Shown in pieces: positions 7,992 to 21,389 of a stretch of DNA of 64,000 nucleotides; position 1 is the stretch's first letter, and the number at the start of each line of letters is the position of its first letter. This DNA is from Hydrogenophaga sp. (GTDB lineage: Bacteria > Pseudomonadota > Gammaproteobacteria > Burkholderiales > Burkholderiaceae_C). The notes below the pieces were generated by a model. That model ran no database searches, was not told the origin of the DNA, and saw nothing but the letters and a program-made list of their open reading frames with translations. The position numbers and the translations under genes are program-made. The DNA lies in contig NZ_SDDV01000006.1 in NCBI RefSeq assembly GCF_014773545.1, positions 109,946 to 173,945 on the forward strand, in the 5' to 3' direction.

Positions 7992-8214
7992 GTTGTCAGA
8001 CTTCAATTGGCTCGCCGTTGGGCATGTCGGCGCTGGCGTGCGTTGGTTTTTTGGTGTCGCGGGTGAGCCGCATCATGGCCCGAGCAGGCTCGCCAAGGAG
8101 CCACCATCTGGGCTGTACGCCCACCCAGGCCAAGCCCGAAGGGAGCGGCAACCACCGCAACGGCAGGAGCGCCAAGACGGGTCAAGGCCGGGCGCACAGC
8201 CAACGCCGGGCCGC

Positions 8215-8955
8215 TCAGCCGGTCTGCAGCAAGCGCTCGACCTCGCTGCGCAGCTCTTGCGCCCAGGCCCGGCGCTCGCGGCCGCTGGCGCATTGCGCTT
8301 GGCCAAAGTGCAGCACCGCTTGCAGCTCGCTGGCGCACAGGGTGCGCCAGATCGAGGTCAGCAAGGCGGTGTCGCCGGTGTACAGCGGCGCCGTGCTGCG
8401 TGCACCGCTGCGGCGCTCGACGTAGGTCAGCCCCACCGGCAGCGCTGGCGCCTGCGCTGCAATGGCGGCCTGCAGCAGGTTGGCATGAAACGGCAGCAGC
8501 GCCGTGCCGTCGCCGGTGGTGCCCTCGGGGAACACCGCCAGCAAGTCGCCGGCCTGCAAGCGTTCGGCCATCAGGTGCACCACGCGCAGGGCGTCGTGGC
8601 GGCTGGCGCGCTCAATATAGAGTGTGCCTATGCCGGCGCTGAGGGTGCCGAGCAGCGGCCAGCGCTTGACGTCGGCCTTGGAGACAAAGCGCAGCGGCTG
8701 CACGGCATTCAGGGCGATGATGTCCAGCCACGAAACATGGTTGGCCACCAGCAGCAAGGGCCCGCACGTCGGCGGCTGACCGTGCACCACCAGTTCCACG
8801 CCCATGAGGCACAGCAGCCGGCGCGACCATTCGCGCACCAAGGGCGTCATTGGCGGCGGCGCCTGCCGCGCCAGCAGGCGGCGCAAGGTCCACCAGCCAT
8901 GCAGCAGATGCGCCAGCACGCGCAGGCCGCGCCAGAGAGCGCGCCAGCGGCTCAC
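8215..8955 (-). CDS. plsC: 1-acyl-sn-glycerol-3-phosphate acyltransferase (PlsC/LPLAT family)
   Basis: The 246-residue membrane-associated enzyme transfers an acyl chain to lysophosphatidate, giving phosphatidate for phospholipid synthesis. The acyltransferase signature NHVSWLD (HX4D) is near residue 72, and the second block FPEGTT near 144. An N-terminal hydrophobic/basic stretch precedes them. The start is GTG at 8955, whose GTGA overlaps the stop of the dihydroorotase-like gene by 4 bp, which implies translational coupling. A plsC-like gene at the end of the pyr operon is common in Burkholderiales. A second family member is at 33599. Confidence 0.85.
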   Translation of the reverse strand: MSRWRALWRGLRVLAHLLHGWWTLRRLLARQAPPPMTPLVREWSRRLLCLMGVELVVHGQPPTCGPLLLVANHVSWLDIIALNAVQPLRFVSKADVKRWPLLGTLSAGIGTLYIERASRHDALRVVHLMAERLQAGDLLAVFPEGTTGDGTALLPFHANLLQAAIAAQAPALPVGLTYVERRSGARSTAPLYTGDTALLTSIWRTLCASELQAVLHFGQAQCASGRERRAWAQELRSEVERLLQTG

Positions 8956-10295
8956 GCCGTGTGCACCCGGGGCCAGCCCGGGGCCAGATGCGTGAGCTGG
9001 CCACCCACCAGCGTGGCGCACACCGTCAGCGGCAGCTCGTGGCCGGCAAATGGGGTGTGCTTGCCCTGGCTGCGCAGCGCAGCGGGTTGCACGACCCAGG
9101 GCGCGTCGAGGTCGAACACGCACACGTCGGCCGCGCCACCAGGCACCAGAGCACCCACGCTGGCCGGCAGCGTGCCCAAGCGGGTGCCGAGCACGGCACG
9201 CGCGCCGCTGCTGAGCACGCGCAGCGCCTGCATCAGGCTGACGCGGTCTTGCTGCGCCCACTTGACGCACAGACCGAGCAAGAGCTCGACCGCCGTGGCG
9301 CCGGGTTCGGCCAGGGCAAAGGGCTGCGTCTTGGCGTCGCTGCCAACCGGGTTGTGGTCCGACACCAGCGCGTCTATGCTGCCGTCGGCCAAACCGGCGC
9401 GCAGCGCGTCGCGGTCGCGCGGCTGGCGCAGCGGTGGCTGTAGGCGCAAGCGGCTGTCGAAGTAGCCCAGATCGACGTCGCTCAGGTGCAGGTTGTGTAC
9501 GCTGACGTCGCAGGTCACGGGCAGTCCATCGGCCTTGGCCTGGCGCACCAGTTGCAGACCGGCCGCGCTGCTGAGGCGGCACAAATGCACCCGCACGCCA
9601 GCGCCGCCGGCCGTCTGGCCCTGCAGCGCGCGCATGAGCTCGAACAAGGTATGCAAGGCGATGGTCTCGGCCGCCACCGGAATGCCCGACAAGCCCATGC
9701 GCGTGGCCAGCGCGCCGCTGGCGGCCACGCCCTGCCCCAGCCAGTGGTCTTGCGGCCGCAGCCACAGCGTGTAGCCGAAGGTGGCGGCGTACTGCAATGC
9801 ACGCTGCAGCACCTGGGTGTTGACGATGGGCTGTTCGGCCTGGCCAAAACCGATGCAGCCGGACTCGGTCAGCTCGACCATTTCGGTCAGCACCTCGCCC
9901 TTGAGGCCGCGCGTGAGCGCGCCGAGCGGGCAGACGCGCGCGCGCTGCAGACGCTCGGCGCGAAACTTCAGCATATCGACCAGCCCGGGCTCATCGAGCA
10001 CCGGATCGGTATCGGGCGGACAGACCAGCGTCGTGACCGCGCCGGCCACGGCGGCGGCGGTCTCGCTCTCCAACATGCCGGCGTGCTCCTGGCCGGGCTC
10101 GCGCAGCCGCACCGCCAAATCCAGCAGGCCGGGCGCGACCACGCAGCCGCTGGCGTCGATGCGGCGGTTGGGCTGGAACTCGGCTCCGATGCGGCCGATG
10201 GCGACGATGCGACCGGCGGCAATCGCGACGTCGGCCGGTTCGTCACGGCCGCTGGCTGGGTCGATCAGGCGACCGTTTTGAATCAGAATTTTCAT
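8952..10295 (-). CDS. pyrC': Dihydroorotase-like protein PyrC', probably non-catalytic
   Basis: The 447-residue protein has the class I dihydroorotase fold and length, and sits 11 bp after pyrB. The metal-binding motif near the N terminus, normally D-x-H-x-H-LREPG, reads LDLAVRLREPG: both zinc histidines are replaced (Ala61, Arg63). The later block that is usually TDHAPH reads SDHNPVG. In Pseudomonas and relatives such an inactive PyrC' is an obligatory partner of aspartate transcarbamoylase in a dodecamer, and a separate dihydroorotase elsewhere does the reaction. The same arrangement is inferred here. The stop overlaps the GTG start of plsC. Confidence 0.85.
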   Translation of the reverse strand: MKILIQNGRLIDPASGRDEPADVAIAAGRIVAIGRIGAEFQPNRRIDASGCVVAPGLLDLAVRLREPGQEHAGMLESETAAAVAGAVTTLVCPPDTDPVLDEPGLVDMLKFRAERLQRARVCPLGALTRGLKGEVLTEMVELTESGCIGFGQAEQPIVNTQVLQRALQYAATFGYTLWLRPQDHWLGQGVAASGALATRMGLSGIPVAAETIALHTLFELMRALQGQTAGGAGVRVHLCRLSSAAGLQLVRQAKADGLPVTCDVSVHNLHLSDVDLGYFDSRLRLQPPLRQPRDRDALRAGLADGSIDALVSDHNPVGSDAKTQPFALAEPGATAVELLLGLCVKWAQQDRVSLMQALRVLSSGARAVLGTRLGTLPASVGALVPGGAADVCVFDLDAPWVVQPAALRSQGKHTPFAGHELPLTVCATLVGGQLTHLAPGWPRVHTA

Positions 10296-10306
10296 CGTCT
10301 TCGCTC

Positions 10307-11263
10307 TCAGGCCTCGTTGCCCGCCACGATGCCCATCACCGCCATGCGCACCGCAATGCCAAAAGTCACTTGCGACAGGATCACGCTTTGCGGCCCATCG
10401 ACCAGCGCCGAGTCGATTTCGACCCCGCGGTTGATCGGCCCGGGGTGCATCACGATGGCGTCCGGCTTGGCCCAGCGCAGCCGCTCGGGCGTGAGGCCAA
10501 AGCTCTTGAAATATTCCTGACTCGATGGCAGCAACGCGCCGCTCATGCGTTCGTTTTGCAGCCGCAGCGCAATCACCACGTCACAGCCCTTGATGCCTTC
10601 TTCCAGCGTGTGGCACACGCGCACGCCCAACTGTGACAGCTCGGGTGGCACCAGCGTGCGCGGCCCCACCACCCGCACGTCCGGGCAGCCCAGTGTGGTC
10701 AGCGTGTGGATGTCGGAGCGCGCCACGCGCGAATGCAGCACGTCGCCGACGATGGCCACCGAGAGCTGGGTAAAGTCGCGCTTGTAGTGGCGGATGGTGT
10801 AGGCGTCGAGCAGCCCCTGCGTCGGGTGGGCGTGGCGGCCGTCACCGGCGTTGATGACGTGCACATGGGGTGCCACATGCTGCGCAATCAGGTAGGGCGC
10901 GCCCGATTCGCTGTGACGCACGACGAAAATGTCAGCCGCCATGGCCGAGAGATTGGCAATGGTGTCGAGCAGCGACTCGCCCTTGGCGGCCGAGCTGCGC
11001 CCGATGTCGAGGTTGATGACGTCGGCCGACAGGCGCGTGGCGGCAATCTCGAACGTGGTTCGGGTGCGCGTGCTGTTCTCGAAAAACAGGTTGAAAACGG
11101 TTTTTCCGCGCAGCAGCGGCACCTTCTTGACCTCGCGGCTGCTGACGCTGACGAAGCTGGCCGCCGTGTCCAGGATCTGCGTCAGCAGCTCGCGCGACAA
11201 GCCCTCGGTGGAGAGCAGGTGCAGCAGGGCGCCGTTTTTGTTGAGCTGGGGATGGCGCGGCAC
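10307..11263 (-). CDS. pyrB: Aspartate carbamoyltransferase catalytic subunit
   Basis: The 318-residue enzyme condenses carbamoyl phosphate with aspartate, the first committed step of pyrimidine synthesis. The carbamoyl-phosphate motif [12 protein letters not shown] lies near residue 60, and the HPTQGLLD and aspartate-side blocks (HPGPINRG near 277) are intact. I chose the GTG at 11263, with AGGAG seven bases upstream; no ATG fits better. The order pyrR-pyrB-pyrC' is compact, and the start lies 3 bp after the pyrR stop. Confidence 0.92.
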   Translation of the reverse strand: MPRHPQLNKNGALLHLLSTEGLSRELLTQILDTAASFVSVSSREVKKVPLLRGKTVFNLFFENSTRTRTTFEIAATRLSADVINLDIGRSSAAKGESLLDTIANLSAMAADIFVVRHSESGAPYLIAQHVAPHVHVINAGDGRHAHPTQGLLDAYTIRHYKRDFTQLSVAIVGDVLHSRVARSDIHTLTTLGCPDVRVVGPRTLVPPELSQLGVRVCHTLEEGIKGCDVVIALRLQNERMSGALLPSSQEYFKSFGLTPERLRWAKPDAIVMHPGPINRGVEIDSALVDGPQSVILSQVTFGIAVRMAVMGIVAGNEA

Positions 11264-11265
11264 GA

Positions 11266-11778
11266 TCAGGTCTCCTGATTTTTCAGCACGAAGCGCAAGT
11301 CCCCGCTGGTCTGGCGCGCCAGCGCCAGCGACTGCCCGGGCGGCAGGCGCAACCGGGCGGCGCAAAACTGGGGCTCAATCGGCAGCTCGCGCCCGCCCCG
11401 GTCCACCAGCACCGCCAGTTGCACGCTGGCCGGGCGACCGTAGTCGAACAACTCGTTGATGACGGCGCGCAGCGTGCGCCCGGTGTGCAGCACGTCGTCA
11501 ATCAGCAGCACGTGCGCGCCCTCGACCGCAAACGGCAACACGGTCTGCGCGCTGGCGGCCAAGCCACGGCGCGCAAAGTCATCGCGGTGCAGCGCCGATG
11601 AAATCACGCCCGCGGCCGCGGGCCGACCCAGGTCGCGCTGCAGCCGCTCGGCCAGCCAGGCACCACCCGAAGCAATGCCCACCAACTGCAGCGGCGCCGG
11701 ACTGCTGGCTTGCAAAGCCTGCACGCCGCGCAGCAGCTCGCCGTACAACATTTGTGCATCCGGCAGCAGAAAACTCAA
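11266..11778 (-). CDS. pyrR: PyrR-type phosphoribosyltransferase/regulator
   Basis: The 170-residue protein has the PRTase fold with the PRPP loop [13 protein letters not shown] near residue 90-102. PyrR in Gram-positives binds pyr mRNA and has uracil phosphoribosyltransferase activity; in proteobacteria its regulatory role is less clear. The start codon is TTG at 11778, supported by GAGGAG about seven bases upstream and by the overlap with the ruvX stop. I saw no attenuator hairpin in the short gaps of this operon. Confidence 0.85.
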   Translation of the reverse strand: MSFLLPDAQMLYGELLRGVQALQASSPAPLQLVGIASGGAWLAERLQRDLGRPAAAGVISSALHRDDFARRGLAASAQTVLPFAVEGAHVLLIDDVLHTGRTLRAVINELFDYGRPASVQLAVLVDRGGRELPIEPQFCAARLRLPPGQSLALARQTSGDLRFVLKNQET

Positions 11779-12296
11779 GGCAAGCTCCTCAAAAACTGTT
11801 CCAGGATGATGCAGGCCGCCGCCGCGTCCACGTCGCGCGCGCCCAGGGCGTGCGCTTCGGTGCTGCTGTAGCGTTCGTCAACCTCAAACACCGGCAGGCC
11901 AAATCGGCCGCGCAACTGGCGCGCGAATTTCAGCGCCAGCGCCGTGTTTTCGTGCGCTGAGCCGTCTGGGTGGTAGGGCACGCCCACCACCAACGCGTCG
12001 GGCTGCCACGACTGGATGCAAGCAGCAATCGGTGGCCAGCGCGCCGCACCCTCGGCGGCAATGCTGGCCTGCGGCGTGGCGCTGCGGGTCAGGCGGTTGC
12101 CGCTGGCCACGCCGCTGCGCCGGGTGCCAAAGTCAAATGCCAGAAACAACTGGCAGTGCGCCGGCACCTCGGGCCCCGCAGCAGGGGTTTGCCCCGCAGG
12201 CGCGGCCAACGGGACAGCCGCCGGGCCGTCCCGCTGGCTGGCCCAGCCCCCTTGGGGGGCGCGTATGCGCGCAGCGCTGGCGTCTGGCGGCGCCAT
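11775..12296 (-). CDS. ruvX: RuvX/YqgF RNase H-fold nuclease
   Basis: The 173-residue protein belongs to the YqgF family, involved in 16S rRNA 5' processing and once proposed as a Holliday junction resolvase. RNase H-like motifs are visible: AFDFGTRRSGVA (first Asp), VVGVPY, DERYSSTEA and DVDAAAACIILEQF (last Asp). The family usually starts close to the first motif; here about 35 residues precede it (APQGGWASQRDG region), so the true start may be internal. The ATG at 12296 is 2 bp after the algH stop. The end overlaps pyrR. Confidence 0.85.
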   Translation of the reverse strand: MAPPDASAARIRAPQGGWASQRDGPAAVPLAAPAGQTPAAGPEVPAHCQLFLAFDFGTRRSGVASGNRLTRSATPQASIAAEGAARWPPIAACIQSWQPDALVVGVPYHPDGSAHENTALALKFARQLRGRFGLPVFEVDERYSSTEAHALGARDVDAAAACIILEQFLRSLP

Positions 12297-12298
12297 CG

Positions 12299-12889
12299 CT
12301 AGGCGTGCCCCACGTCGCGCGAGAGCATCCAGGGCTGCAAGCCCAGCAAGGCCAAGGCGCGCGGGTAGCGCTCGGCCACCGGAGCGTCGAAAATCAGGCC
12401 CGGCTCGGCCGGGACGGTGAGCCAACTGTTTTCGGCAATTTCCGATTCCAACTGCCCCTCACCCCAGGACGCATAACCGAGCGTGACGAACACCTTGCGC
12501 GGCCCGGCCCCCGAGGCCAGGGCTTCGAGCACGTCTTTGGAGGTGGTCATCTCCAGCCCGCCGGGAATGCTCAGGGTGGAGGCGTAGACCGATTCACCCG
12601 CGCCAGCCTCGAGCGCCTCGTGCAGCACAAAACCGCGCTCGGTCTGCACCGGGCCGCCGTGGAACACCGGCAGAGCGCTCAAATCGGCGCGGCCCAATGT
12701 CAGCTCCACTTTCTCGAACAGCCGAGGCAGCAAAATATCGGCCGGCTTGTTGATCACCAGCCCGAGCGCGCCGCGTTCGCTGTGCTCGCACACGAACACC
12801 ACGCTGCGGCCAAACAGCTCGTCGTTCAAGCCGGGCATCGCAATCAGAAAATGATTGGTGAAATCGTTCGAGGCAAAATCAACGGGCAT
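12299..12889 (-). CDS. algH: YqgE/AlgH family protein (UPF0301)
   Basis: The 196-residue protein matches the AlgH/YqgE family along its length: NHFLIAMPGL near the N terminus, VVFVCEHSERGALGLVINKP, the FHGGPV block and WGEGQLESEI. Its molecular function is unsettled; it is nearly always next to ruvX in proteobacteria. It is the first gene of the algH-ruvX-pyrRBC'-plsC run and is divergent from the photolyase gene, with about 53 bp for both promoters. Confidence 0.9.
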   Translation of the reverse strand: MPVDFASNDFTNHFLIAMPGLNDELFGRSVVFVCEHSERGALGLVINKPADILLPRLFEKVELTLGRADLSALPVFHGGPVQTERGFVLHEALEAGAGESVYASTLSIPGGLEMTTSKDVLEALASGAGPRKVFVTLGYASWGEGQLESEIAENSWLTVPAEPGLIFDAPVAERYPRALALLGLQPWMLSRDVGHA

Positions 12890-12942
12890 GAGGTCATTCT
12901 AAGCCGCCCGCTGTGGGCACCCCGCACACGCCAGCCCAACAC

Positions 12943-14415
12943 ATGAACCGCTACGACAAAGGCCTGATGTGGTTTCGGCGCGACCTGCGCAGCCAGGACA
13001 ACGCCGCGCTGCACCACGCGCTCAAGGCCTGCCGCCAAGTCTGGTGCGTATTCGTGTTCGATACCGCCCTGCTGGACGCACTGCCGCGGCGCGACCGGCG
13101 GGTCGAGTTCATCCGCGAGTCGCTGCTGGAGCTGGACGCTGAACTGCGCACGCTGGGCCAGGAAAACGGTGCACCCGGCGCCGGACTGATCGTGCTGCAC
13201 GCCAACGCCAAGCACGCCATTGCCAAACTGGCGCAGCACCTGCGGGTGCAGGCGGTGTTTGCCAACCACGACGACGACCCGGCCGCGCTGGCGCGCGATG
13301 CGCAGGTGTTTGGCGAACTGGCGCACGCCGGCATTTTGCTGCACAGCCACAAAGACCATTTGATTTTCGAGCGGCGCGAACTGCTCACCCAGGCCGCCCA
13401 CCCCTACACCGTCTTTACGCCTTACCAAAAGGCCTGGCTCAAGCAGATCACGCCCTTGCATTACCAGCCCTACCCAGTGGCGCGCTACGCGCAGGCGCTC
13501 GCGCCGCGGCCGACCGAATGGGCGCTGGCGCCGCCGCGCCTGTCCGACATCGACTTTGAACCCAGCAACCTGGCGCAACTGCCGCTGCCCACCGGCGCCA
13601 GCGGCGCGCAGCACCTGCTGCAAGACTTTTTGCCGCGCCTGGGGCGCTACACGCAAACGCGCGATTTTCCCGCCCTCAAAGGGCCCAGCTACCTGAGCAC
13701 GCATCTGCGCTTTGGCACCGTCTCGATCCGGCAACTGGTGGGGCTGGCGCACCCGCTGCACCTGCAGGGCGACGCGGGCGCGAGCTGCTGGCTGTCGGAG
13801 CTGATCTGGCGCGATTTTTACCACCAGATTTTGGCCAATTTTCCACACGTGGCGCAGCAGGCCTTCAAGCCCGAGTACGAGCGGCTGCGCTTTGAGCACG
13901 GCAAACACGCCCAGCACTTGTTTGCCGCCTGGTGCGAGGGCCGCACCGGCTACCCGCTGGTGGATGCAGCGATGGCGCAGCTCAACCAGACCGGCTACAT
14001 GCACAACCGGCTGCGCATGGTGGCGGCGAGTTTTCTGGTGAAAGACCTGGGGCTGCACTGGCGCTGGGGCGAGCGCTATTTTGCCGAGCACCTGCTCGAC
14101 TTCGACCTGGCGGCCAACAACGGCGGCTGGCAATGGTGCAGCTCAAGCGGTTGCGACGCCCAGCCCTGGTTTCGCATTTTCAACCCAGTCCGGCAAAGCG
14201 AGCGCTTTGACCCGCAGGGCAAGTTCATTCGCCGCTACCTGCCGCAACTCGCCGCCCTGCCCGATGCGGCGATCCATGCGCCCTGGCTGGGCCATGAAGT
14301 GGAGCTGGCGGCAGCGGGCGTGGCGCTGGGCAAAAACTACCCGCTGCCCATCGTCGATCATGCGTCGGCACGCGCCCGCACGCAGCAGCGCTATGCCGTG
14401 TTGCGCCAAACCTGA
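12943..14415 (+). CDS. phrB: Deoxyribodipyrimidine photolyase (class I CPD)
   Basis: The 490-residue flavoprotein uses blue light and FADH- to split cyclobutane pyrimidine dimers. The N-terminal antenna domain begins MWFRRDLRSQDN; the FAD-binding C-terminal domain shows WRDFYHQI, the GYMHNRLRMVAASFL block and NNGGWQWCSSSGCDAQPWFRIFNP split across 345-430, all typical of bacterial class I enzymes. The ATG at 12943 gives the standard N terminus; a GTG ten codons upstream is less likely. It reads alone, divergent from algH. Confidence 0.93.
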   Translation: MNRYDKGLMWFRRDLRSQDNAALHHALKACRQVWCVFVFDTALLDALPRRDRRVEFIRESLLELDAELRTLGQENGAPGAGLIVLHANAKHAIAKLAQHLRVQAVFANHDDDPAALARDAQVFGELAHAGILLHSHKDHLIFERRELLTQAAHPYTVFTPYQKAWLKQITPLHYQPYPVARYAQALAPRPTEWALAPPRLSDIDFEPSNLAQLPLPTGASGAQHLLQDFLPRLGRYTQTRDFPALKGPSYLSTHLRFGTVSIRQLVGLAHPLHLQGDAGASCWLSELIWRDFYHQILANFPHVAQQAFKPEYERLRFEHGKHAQHLFAAWCEGRTGYPLVDAAMAQLNQTGYMHNRLRMVAASFLVKDLGLHWRWGERYFAEHLLDFDLAANNGGWQWCSSSGCDAQPWFRIFNPVRQSERFDPQGKFIRRYLPQLAALPDAAIHAPWLGHEVELAAAGVALGKNYPLPIVDHASARARTQQRYAVLRQT

Positions 14416-16185
<1,770 letters not shown>

Positions 16186-16210
16186 GAAACTGACACTGGA
16201 GCGCCCACCC

Positions 16211-18401
<2,191 letters not shown>

Positions 18402-18410
18402 AACCCCATG

Positions 18411-18432
18411 CGCCCAGCCGATCGGCTGGGCG
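18411..18432. repeat. 22-bp perfect palindrome between eno and ftsB
   Basis: CGCCCAGCCGA and its exact complement meet without a spacer and can form a strong GC-rich hairpin 9 bp after the eno stop. There is no following T run, so it is not a standard intrinsic terminator; it may stabilise the eno 3' end or attenuate readthrough into ftsB. Confidence 0.6.
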
Positions 18433-18491
18433 ACGCAGCCCCAAGCAAACCAAGCGCGACTGCGGGTGCTGTGCCCGCATAATCAAACGGT

Positions 18492-18776
18492 ATGACGCGC
18501 CGCCTGATTCCCGCTCTGCTGCTTGGCTTACTGCTGCTGCTGCACGCCCAACTCTGGTTCGGGCGCGGCAACGTGGCGCAAGTAGCCGCCTGGCGTGAAC
18601 AACTGGCGGCGCAACAAGCCGAAAACCGCGCCGCGCAGCAGCGCAACGATCAAATCGCCAGCGAAGTGCGCGACCTGCAAGAAGGCCTGGAAATGGTCGA
18701 AGAACTGGCCCGGCACGAACTCGGCATGGTCAAACCGAACGAAATTTTCATCCAGTTCGCGCAGAGCCGGCCCTGA
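18492..18776 (+). CDS. ftsB: Cell division protein FtsB
   Basis: The 94-residue single-pass membrane protein has a short cytoplasmic N terminus, one membrane helix (about 5-21) and a periplasmic coiled coil (about 30-75), then the conserved ELARHELGMVKPNEIF block. FtsB joins FtsL and FtsQ to activate septal peptidoglycan synthesis. Position after eno is the standard one in beta- and gammaproteobacteria. It is convergent with glmU, only 28 bp away. Confidence 0.9.
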   Translation: MTRRLIPALLLGLLLLLHAQLWFGRGNVAQVAAWREQLAAQQAENRAAQQRNDQIASEVRDLQEGLEMVEELARHELGMVKPNEIFIQFAQSRP

Positions 18777-18804
18777 GCGAAGCATCGGAATCCTCCGACC
18801 CCGA

Positions 18805-20211
18805 TCAACTGGCTTGGCCCGGCTTGCGCGGTCGCTGCCAACCCGGCACACTCGCTTGCCGGGCGCGCGCCAGGCTCAGGCCGCCCGTCGGCGTGCTCTG
18901 GGTGATGGTCGAACCCGCACCCACCGTGCTGCCCGCCCCCAGCGTCAGCGGCGCCACCAGCACGCAGTTGCTGCCCACGTGCACGTCGGCCTCGATCACA
19001 GTGCGGTGCTTGTGGGCACCGTCGTAGTTGGCGGTGATGCAACCAGCGCCGTAGTTGACGCGCTCACCCAACGTCGCATCGCCCAGATACGCCAGGTGAT
19101 TGGCCTTGGCGCCGGCTGCCAGGCTGGAATTCTTCACTTCGACGAAATTGCCAATATGTACCTGCGCGCCCAGTTGCGCGCCCGGGCGCAGACGGGCGAA
19201 CGGTCCCACCTGTGCACCGGGCCCGACGCTCACGCCGGCGGCCTCACCCTGAATATGGGTGAAAGCCTGAATGACGGCACCGTCTTCAATCACCGCATCG
19301 GAAATCACACAATGAGGGCCGATCCGCACCCCGGCGCCCAGACGCACGCGGCCTTCAAAGATGCAATTGACGTCGATCTCGACATCCGGCCCACAGCTCA
19401 ATACGCCGCGCACGTCCAGCCGCGCCGGATCGACCAGGCGCGTGCCCTGCTCCAGCAGTGCCTGCGCCACCCGCTTCTGATAAGCGCGCTCGAGTTCGGC
19501 CAGTTGCAGCGGGCTGTTGACGCCCGCCACCTGCAGCGCATCGTCGATGCGATGCGCCAACACCGGCTGGCCATCGGCAACAGCAAACCTGACCACGTCA
19601 GTCAGGTAATACTCACCCTGTGCGTTCTGATTCTCCAGCCGCGCCAACCACCGACGCAGCCAGCGCGTCGGCGCCGCCATGATGCCGCTGTAAATCTCAC
19701 TGATCGCCAACTGCGCCGGGCTGGCGTCTTTTTGCTCGACGATGGCCTGCACCGCCCCCTGCGCGGTGCGCAGCACGCGGCCGTATCCGCTTGGGTCTGG
19801 CAGCTCCAGCGTGAGCAAGGCCAGTTGCTGGCCGGCGCACAGATCGAGCAAGGCGCGCAGGGTAGACGGCTGCGTCAGCGGCACGTCGCCCGACAGCACC
19901 AGCGTCACGCCGTCGTCGGGCAACAACGGGGCAGCCTGTTGCAGCGCGTGGCCGGTGCCCAACTGCGGCTGCTGGCGCACAAACTGCAACTGCGCCGCGC
20001 TGTGCTCGCCGCACCGCAAGCCCGCCTCGACCTGAGCGGCCTCGTGGCCGGTGATCAGCAGCACCGAGCGCGGCTGCAAGCTGCAAACGCAATCGATCAC
20101 GTGCTGCGCCAGCGCGCGTCCGCCCAAACGGTGCAAGACCTTGGGGCGGGCGCTTTTCATGCGCGTGCCCTTGCCGGCCGCCAAAATCACCACATCGACG
20201 GGAAATGACAT
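18805..20211 (-). CDS. glmU: Bifunctional GlcN-1-P acetyltransferase / GlcNAc-1-P uridyltransferase
   Basis: The 468-residue enzyme makes UDP-GlcNAc for peptidoglycan and LPS. The N-terminal nucleotidyltransferase domain starts VVILAAGKGTRMKS; the C-terminal left-handed beta helix (about 255-450) shows the hexapeptide pattern and the acetyl-transfer block GAKANHLAYLGD. The ATG at 20211 gives the usual N terminus. It stands alone, convergent with ftsB. Confidence 0.95.
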   Translation of the reverse strand: MSFPVDVVILAAGKGTRMKSARPKVLHRLGGRALAQHVIDCVCSLQPRSVLLITGHEAAQVEAGLRCGEHSAAQLQFVRQQPQLGTGHALQQAAPLLPDDGVTLVLSGDVPLTQPSTLRALLDLCAGQQLALLTLELPDPSGYGRVLRTAQGAVQAIVEQKDASPAQLAISEIYSGIMAAPTRWLRRWLARLENQNAQGEYYLTDVVRFAVADGQPVLAHRIDDALQVAGVNSPLQLAELERAYQKRVAQALLEQGTRLVDPARLDVRGVLSCGPDVEIDVNCIFEGRVRLGAGVRIGPHCVISDAVIEDGAVIQAFTHIQGEAAGVSVGPGAQVGPFARLRPGAQLGAQVHIGNFVEVKNSSLAAGAKANHLAYLGDATLGERVNYGAGCITANYDGAHKHRTVIEADVHVGSNCVLVAPLTLGAGSTVGAGSTITQSTPTGGLSLARARQASVPGWQRPRKPGQAS

Positions 20212-20348
20212 GATTGCATCGGTTTTTGTTGGGGCGCAGCCCAGCGGCGCGCCCAAGCGCCGATTATCCCAAATCCAGCATTGTCAGCCGCGCCCGAACG
20301 CGCCAGCGGGCCTTGGGCCGATCCGCCAGACCAGACGCAGCGCTCGCT

Positions 20349-20714
20349 TCAGACGCTGAAGCTGGAGCCGCAGCCGCAGGTGGTGGTGGCGTTGGGGTTG
20401 CGGATGACGAACTGAGCGCCTTCCAGGTCGTCCTTGTAGTCGATCTCGGCACCCAGCAGGTACTGGTAACTCATGGCGTCGATCAGCAGCGAAACGCCGT
20501 TCTTGCTCATGGTGGTGTCGTCTTCGTTGATCACCTCGTCAAAGGTGAAACCGTACTGAAAACCGGAGCAGCCCCCGCCCTGCACGAAGACGCGCAGCTT
20601 GAGATCGGGGTTGCCTTCTTCGGCCACCAGCTCGGCCACCTTGGCCGCAGCGCTGTCTGTGAAGACCAGCGGAGCGGGCATTTCAGTCTGAATGGTTTGC
20701 GCCAGTGCACTCAT
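20349..20714 (-). CDS. erpA: Iron-sulfur cluster insertion protein ErpA
   Basis: The 121-residue A-type carrier delivers [Fe-S] clusters to apoproteins. The three conserved cysteines are visible: one in [11 protein letters not shown] and two in [10 protein letters not shown] at the C terminus. The C-terminal CGC signature and EDDT region favour ErpA over IscA. It follows rpsI at a distance of 270 bp and probably has its own promoter. Confidence 0.92.
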   Translation of the reverse strand: MSALAQTIQTEMPAPLVFTDSAAAKVAELVAEEGNPDLKLRVFVQGGGCSGFQYGFTFDEVINEDDTTMSKNGVSLLIDAMSYQYLLGAEIDYKDDLEGAQFVIRNPNATTTCGCGSSFSV

Positions 20715-20984
20715 GGATCACCTCGTGTCTTGCTCGTGCCAACTCAGCCTGCAGCACGAAAATGTAGCTCTGCGGATGACCACCACCCACAGCAGCGGCA
20801 ATGCTATAGCAAAACGCTCGGGAATGTGCTCAAGAGCTGTTTGCCGCTCATTTCAACGTGGGTTTATCCCAGGCGGGAGCGGGCATTGCGTCTGAAGATC
20901 CGGGGCCGCTGCCGCTCGGCCCTGAAAGAAAAAACCGCCCCAAGCCGAACTTGCAGGCGGTTTTTGCAGCGAAAGCAGACCCGA
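20715..20984 (-). promoter_or_regulatory. Gap between rpsI and erpA
   Basis: This 270-bp stretch holds the rpsI terminator (20930-20965) and then the presumed erpA promoter. No gene is supported; short open frames in it lack ribosome binding sites. Confidence 0.5.
20930..20965 (-). terminator. Intrinsic terminator after rpsI
   Basis: Arms AAAAACCGCC (20930-20939) and GGCGGTTTTT (20956-20965) pair over 10 bp with a 16-nt loop. Read on the minus strand the hairpin is followed by a T-rich tract, 19 bp after the rpsI stop. Confidence 0.8.
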
Positions 20985-21377
20985 TCAGCGTTTGCTGAAC
21001 TGCTTGGCGCGGCGCGCCGAGCGCAGACCGACTTTCTTGCGTTCCACTTCGCGCGCATCGCGCGTGACGAAGCCGGCTTGCGACAAGCTGGGCTTGAGCG
21101 TGGCGTCGTAGTCGATCAGGGCGCGCGTGATGCCGTGGCGCACCGCGCCGGCCTGGCCCGATTCACCCCCCCCATGCACGTTGACCTGCACGTCAAAGCT
21201 GGTGGCGTGGTCGGTGAGCAGCAGGGGCTGCTTGGCGATCATGATCGAGGTTTCACGGCCAAAGTAAGCCTGAATGTCCTTGCCATTGACCGTGATCTGG
21301 CCGCTGCCTTTTTTCAAAAACACGCGCGCCACGCTCGATTTGCGACGGCCGGTGCCGTTGTTCCATTCACCAATCAT
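20985..21377 (-). CDS. rpsI: 30S ribosomal protein S9
   Basis: The 130-residue protein matches S9 end to end: [19 protein letters not shown] near the N terminus, the [14 protein letters not shown] block in the middle, and the basic tail ending [11 protein letters not shown] whose last Arg reaches the P-site tRNA. It is 12 bp after rplM. Confidence 0.97.
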   Translation of the reverse strand: MIGEWNNGTGRRKSSVARVFLKKGSGQITVNGKDIQAYFGRETSIMIAKQPLLLTDHATSFDVQVNVHGGGESGQAGAVRHGITRALIDYDATLKPSLSQAGFVTRDAREVERKKVGLRSARRAKQFSKR

Positions 21378-21389
21378 TGGAAGGCTCCT

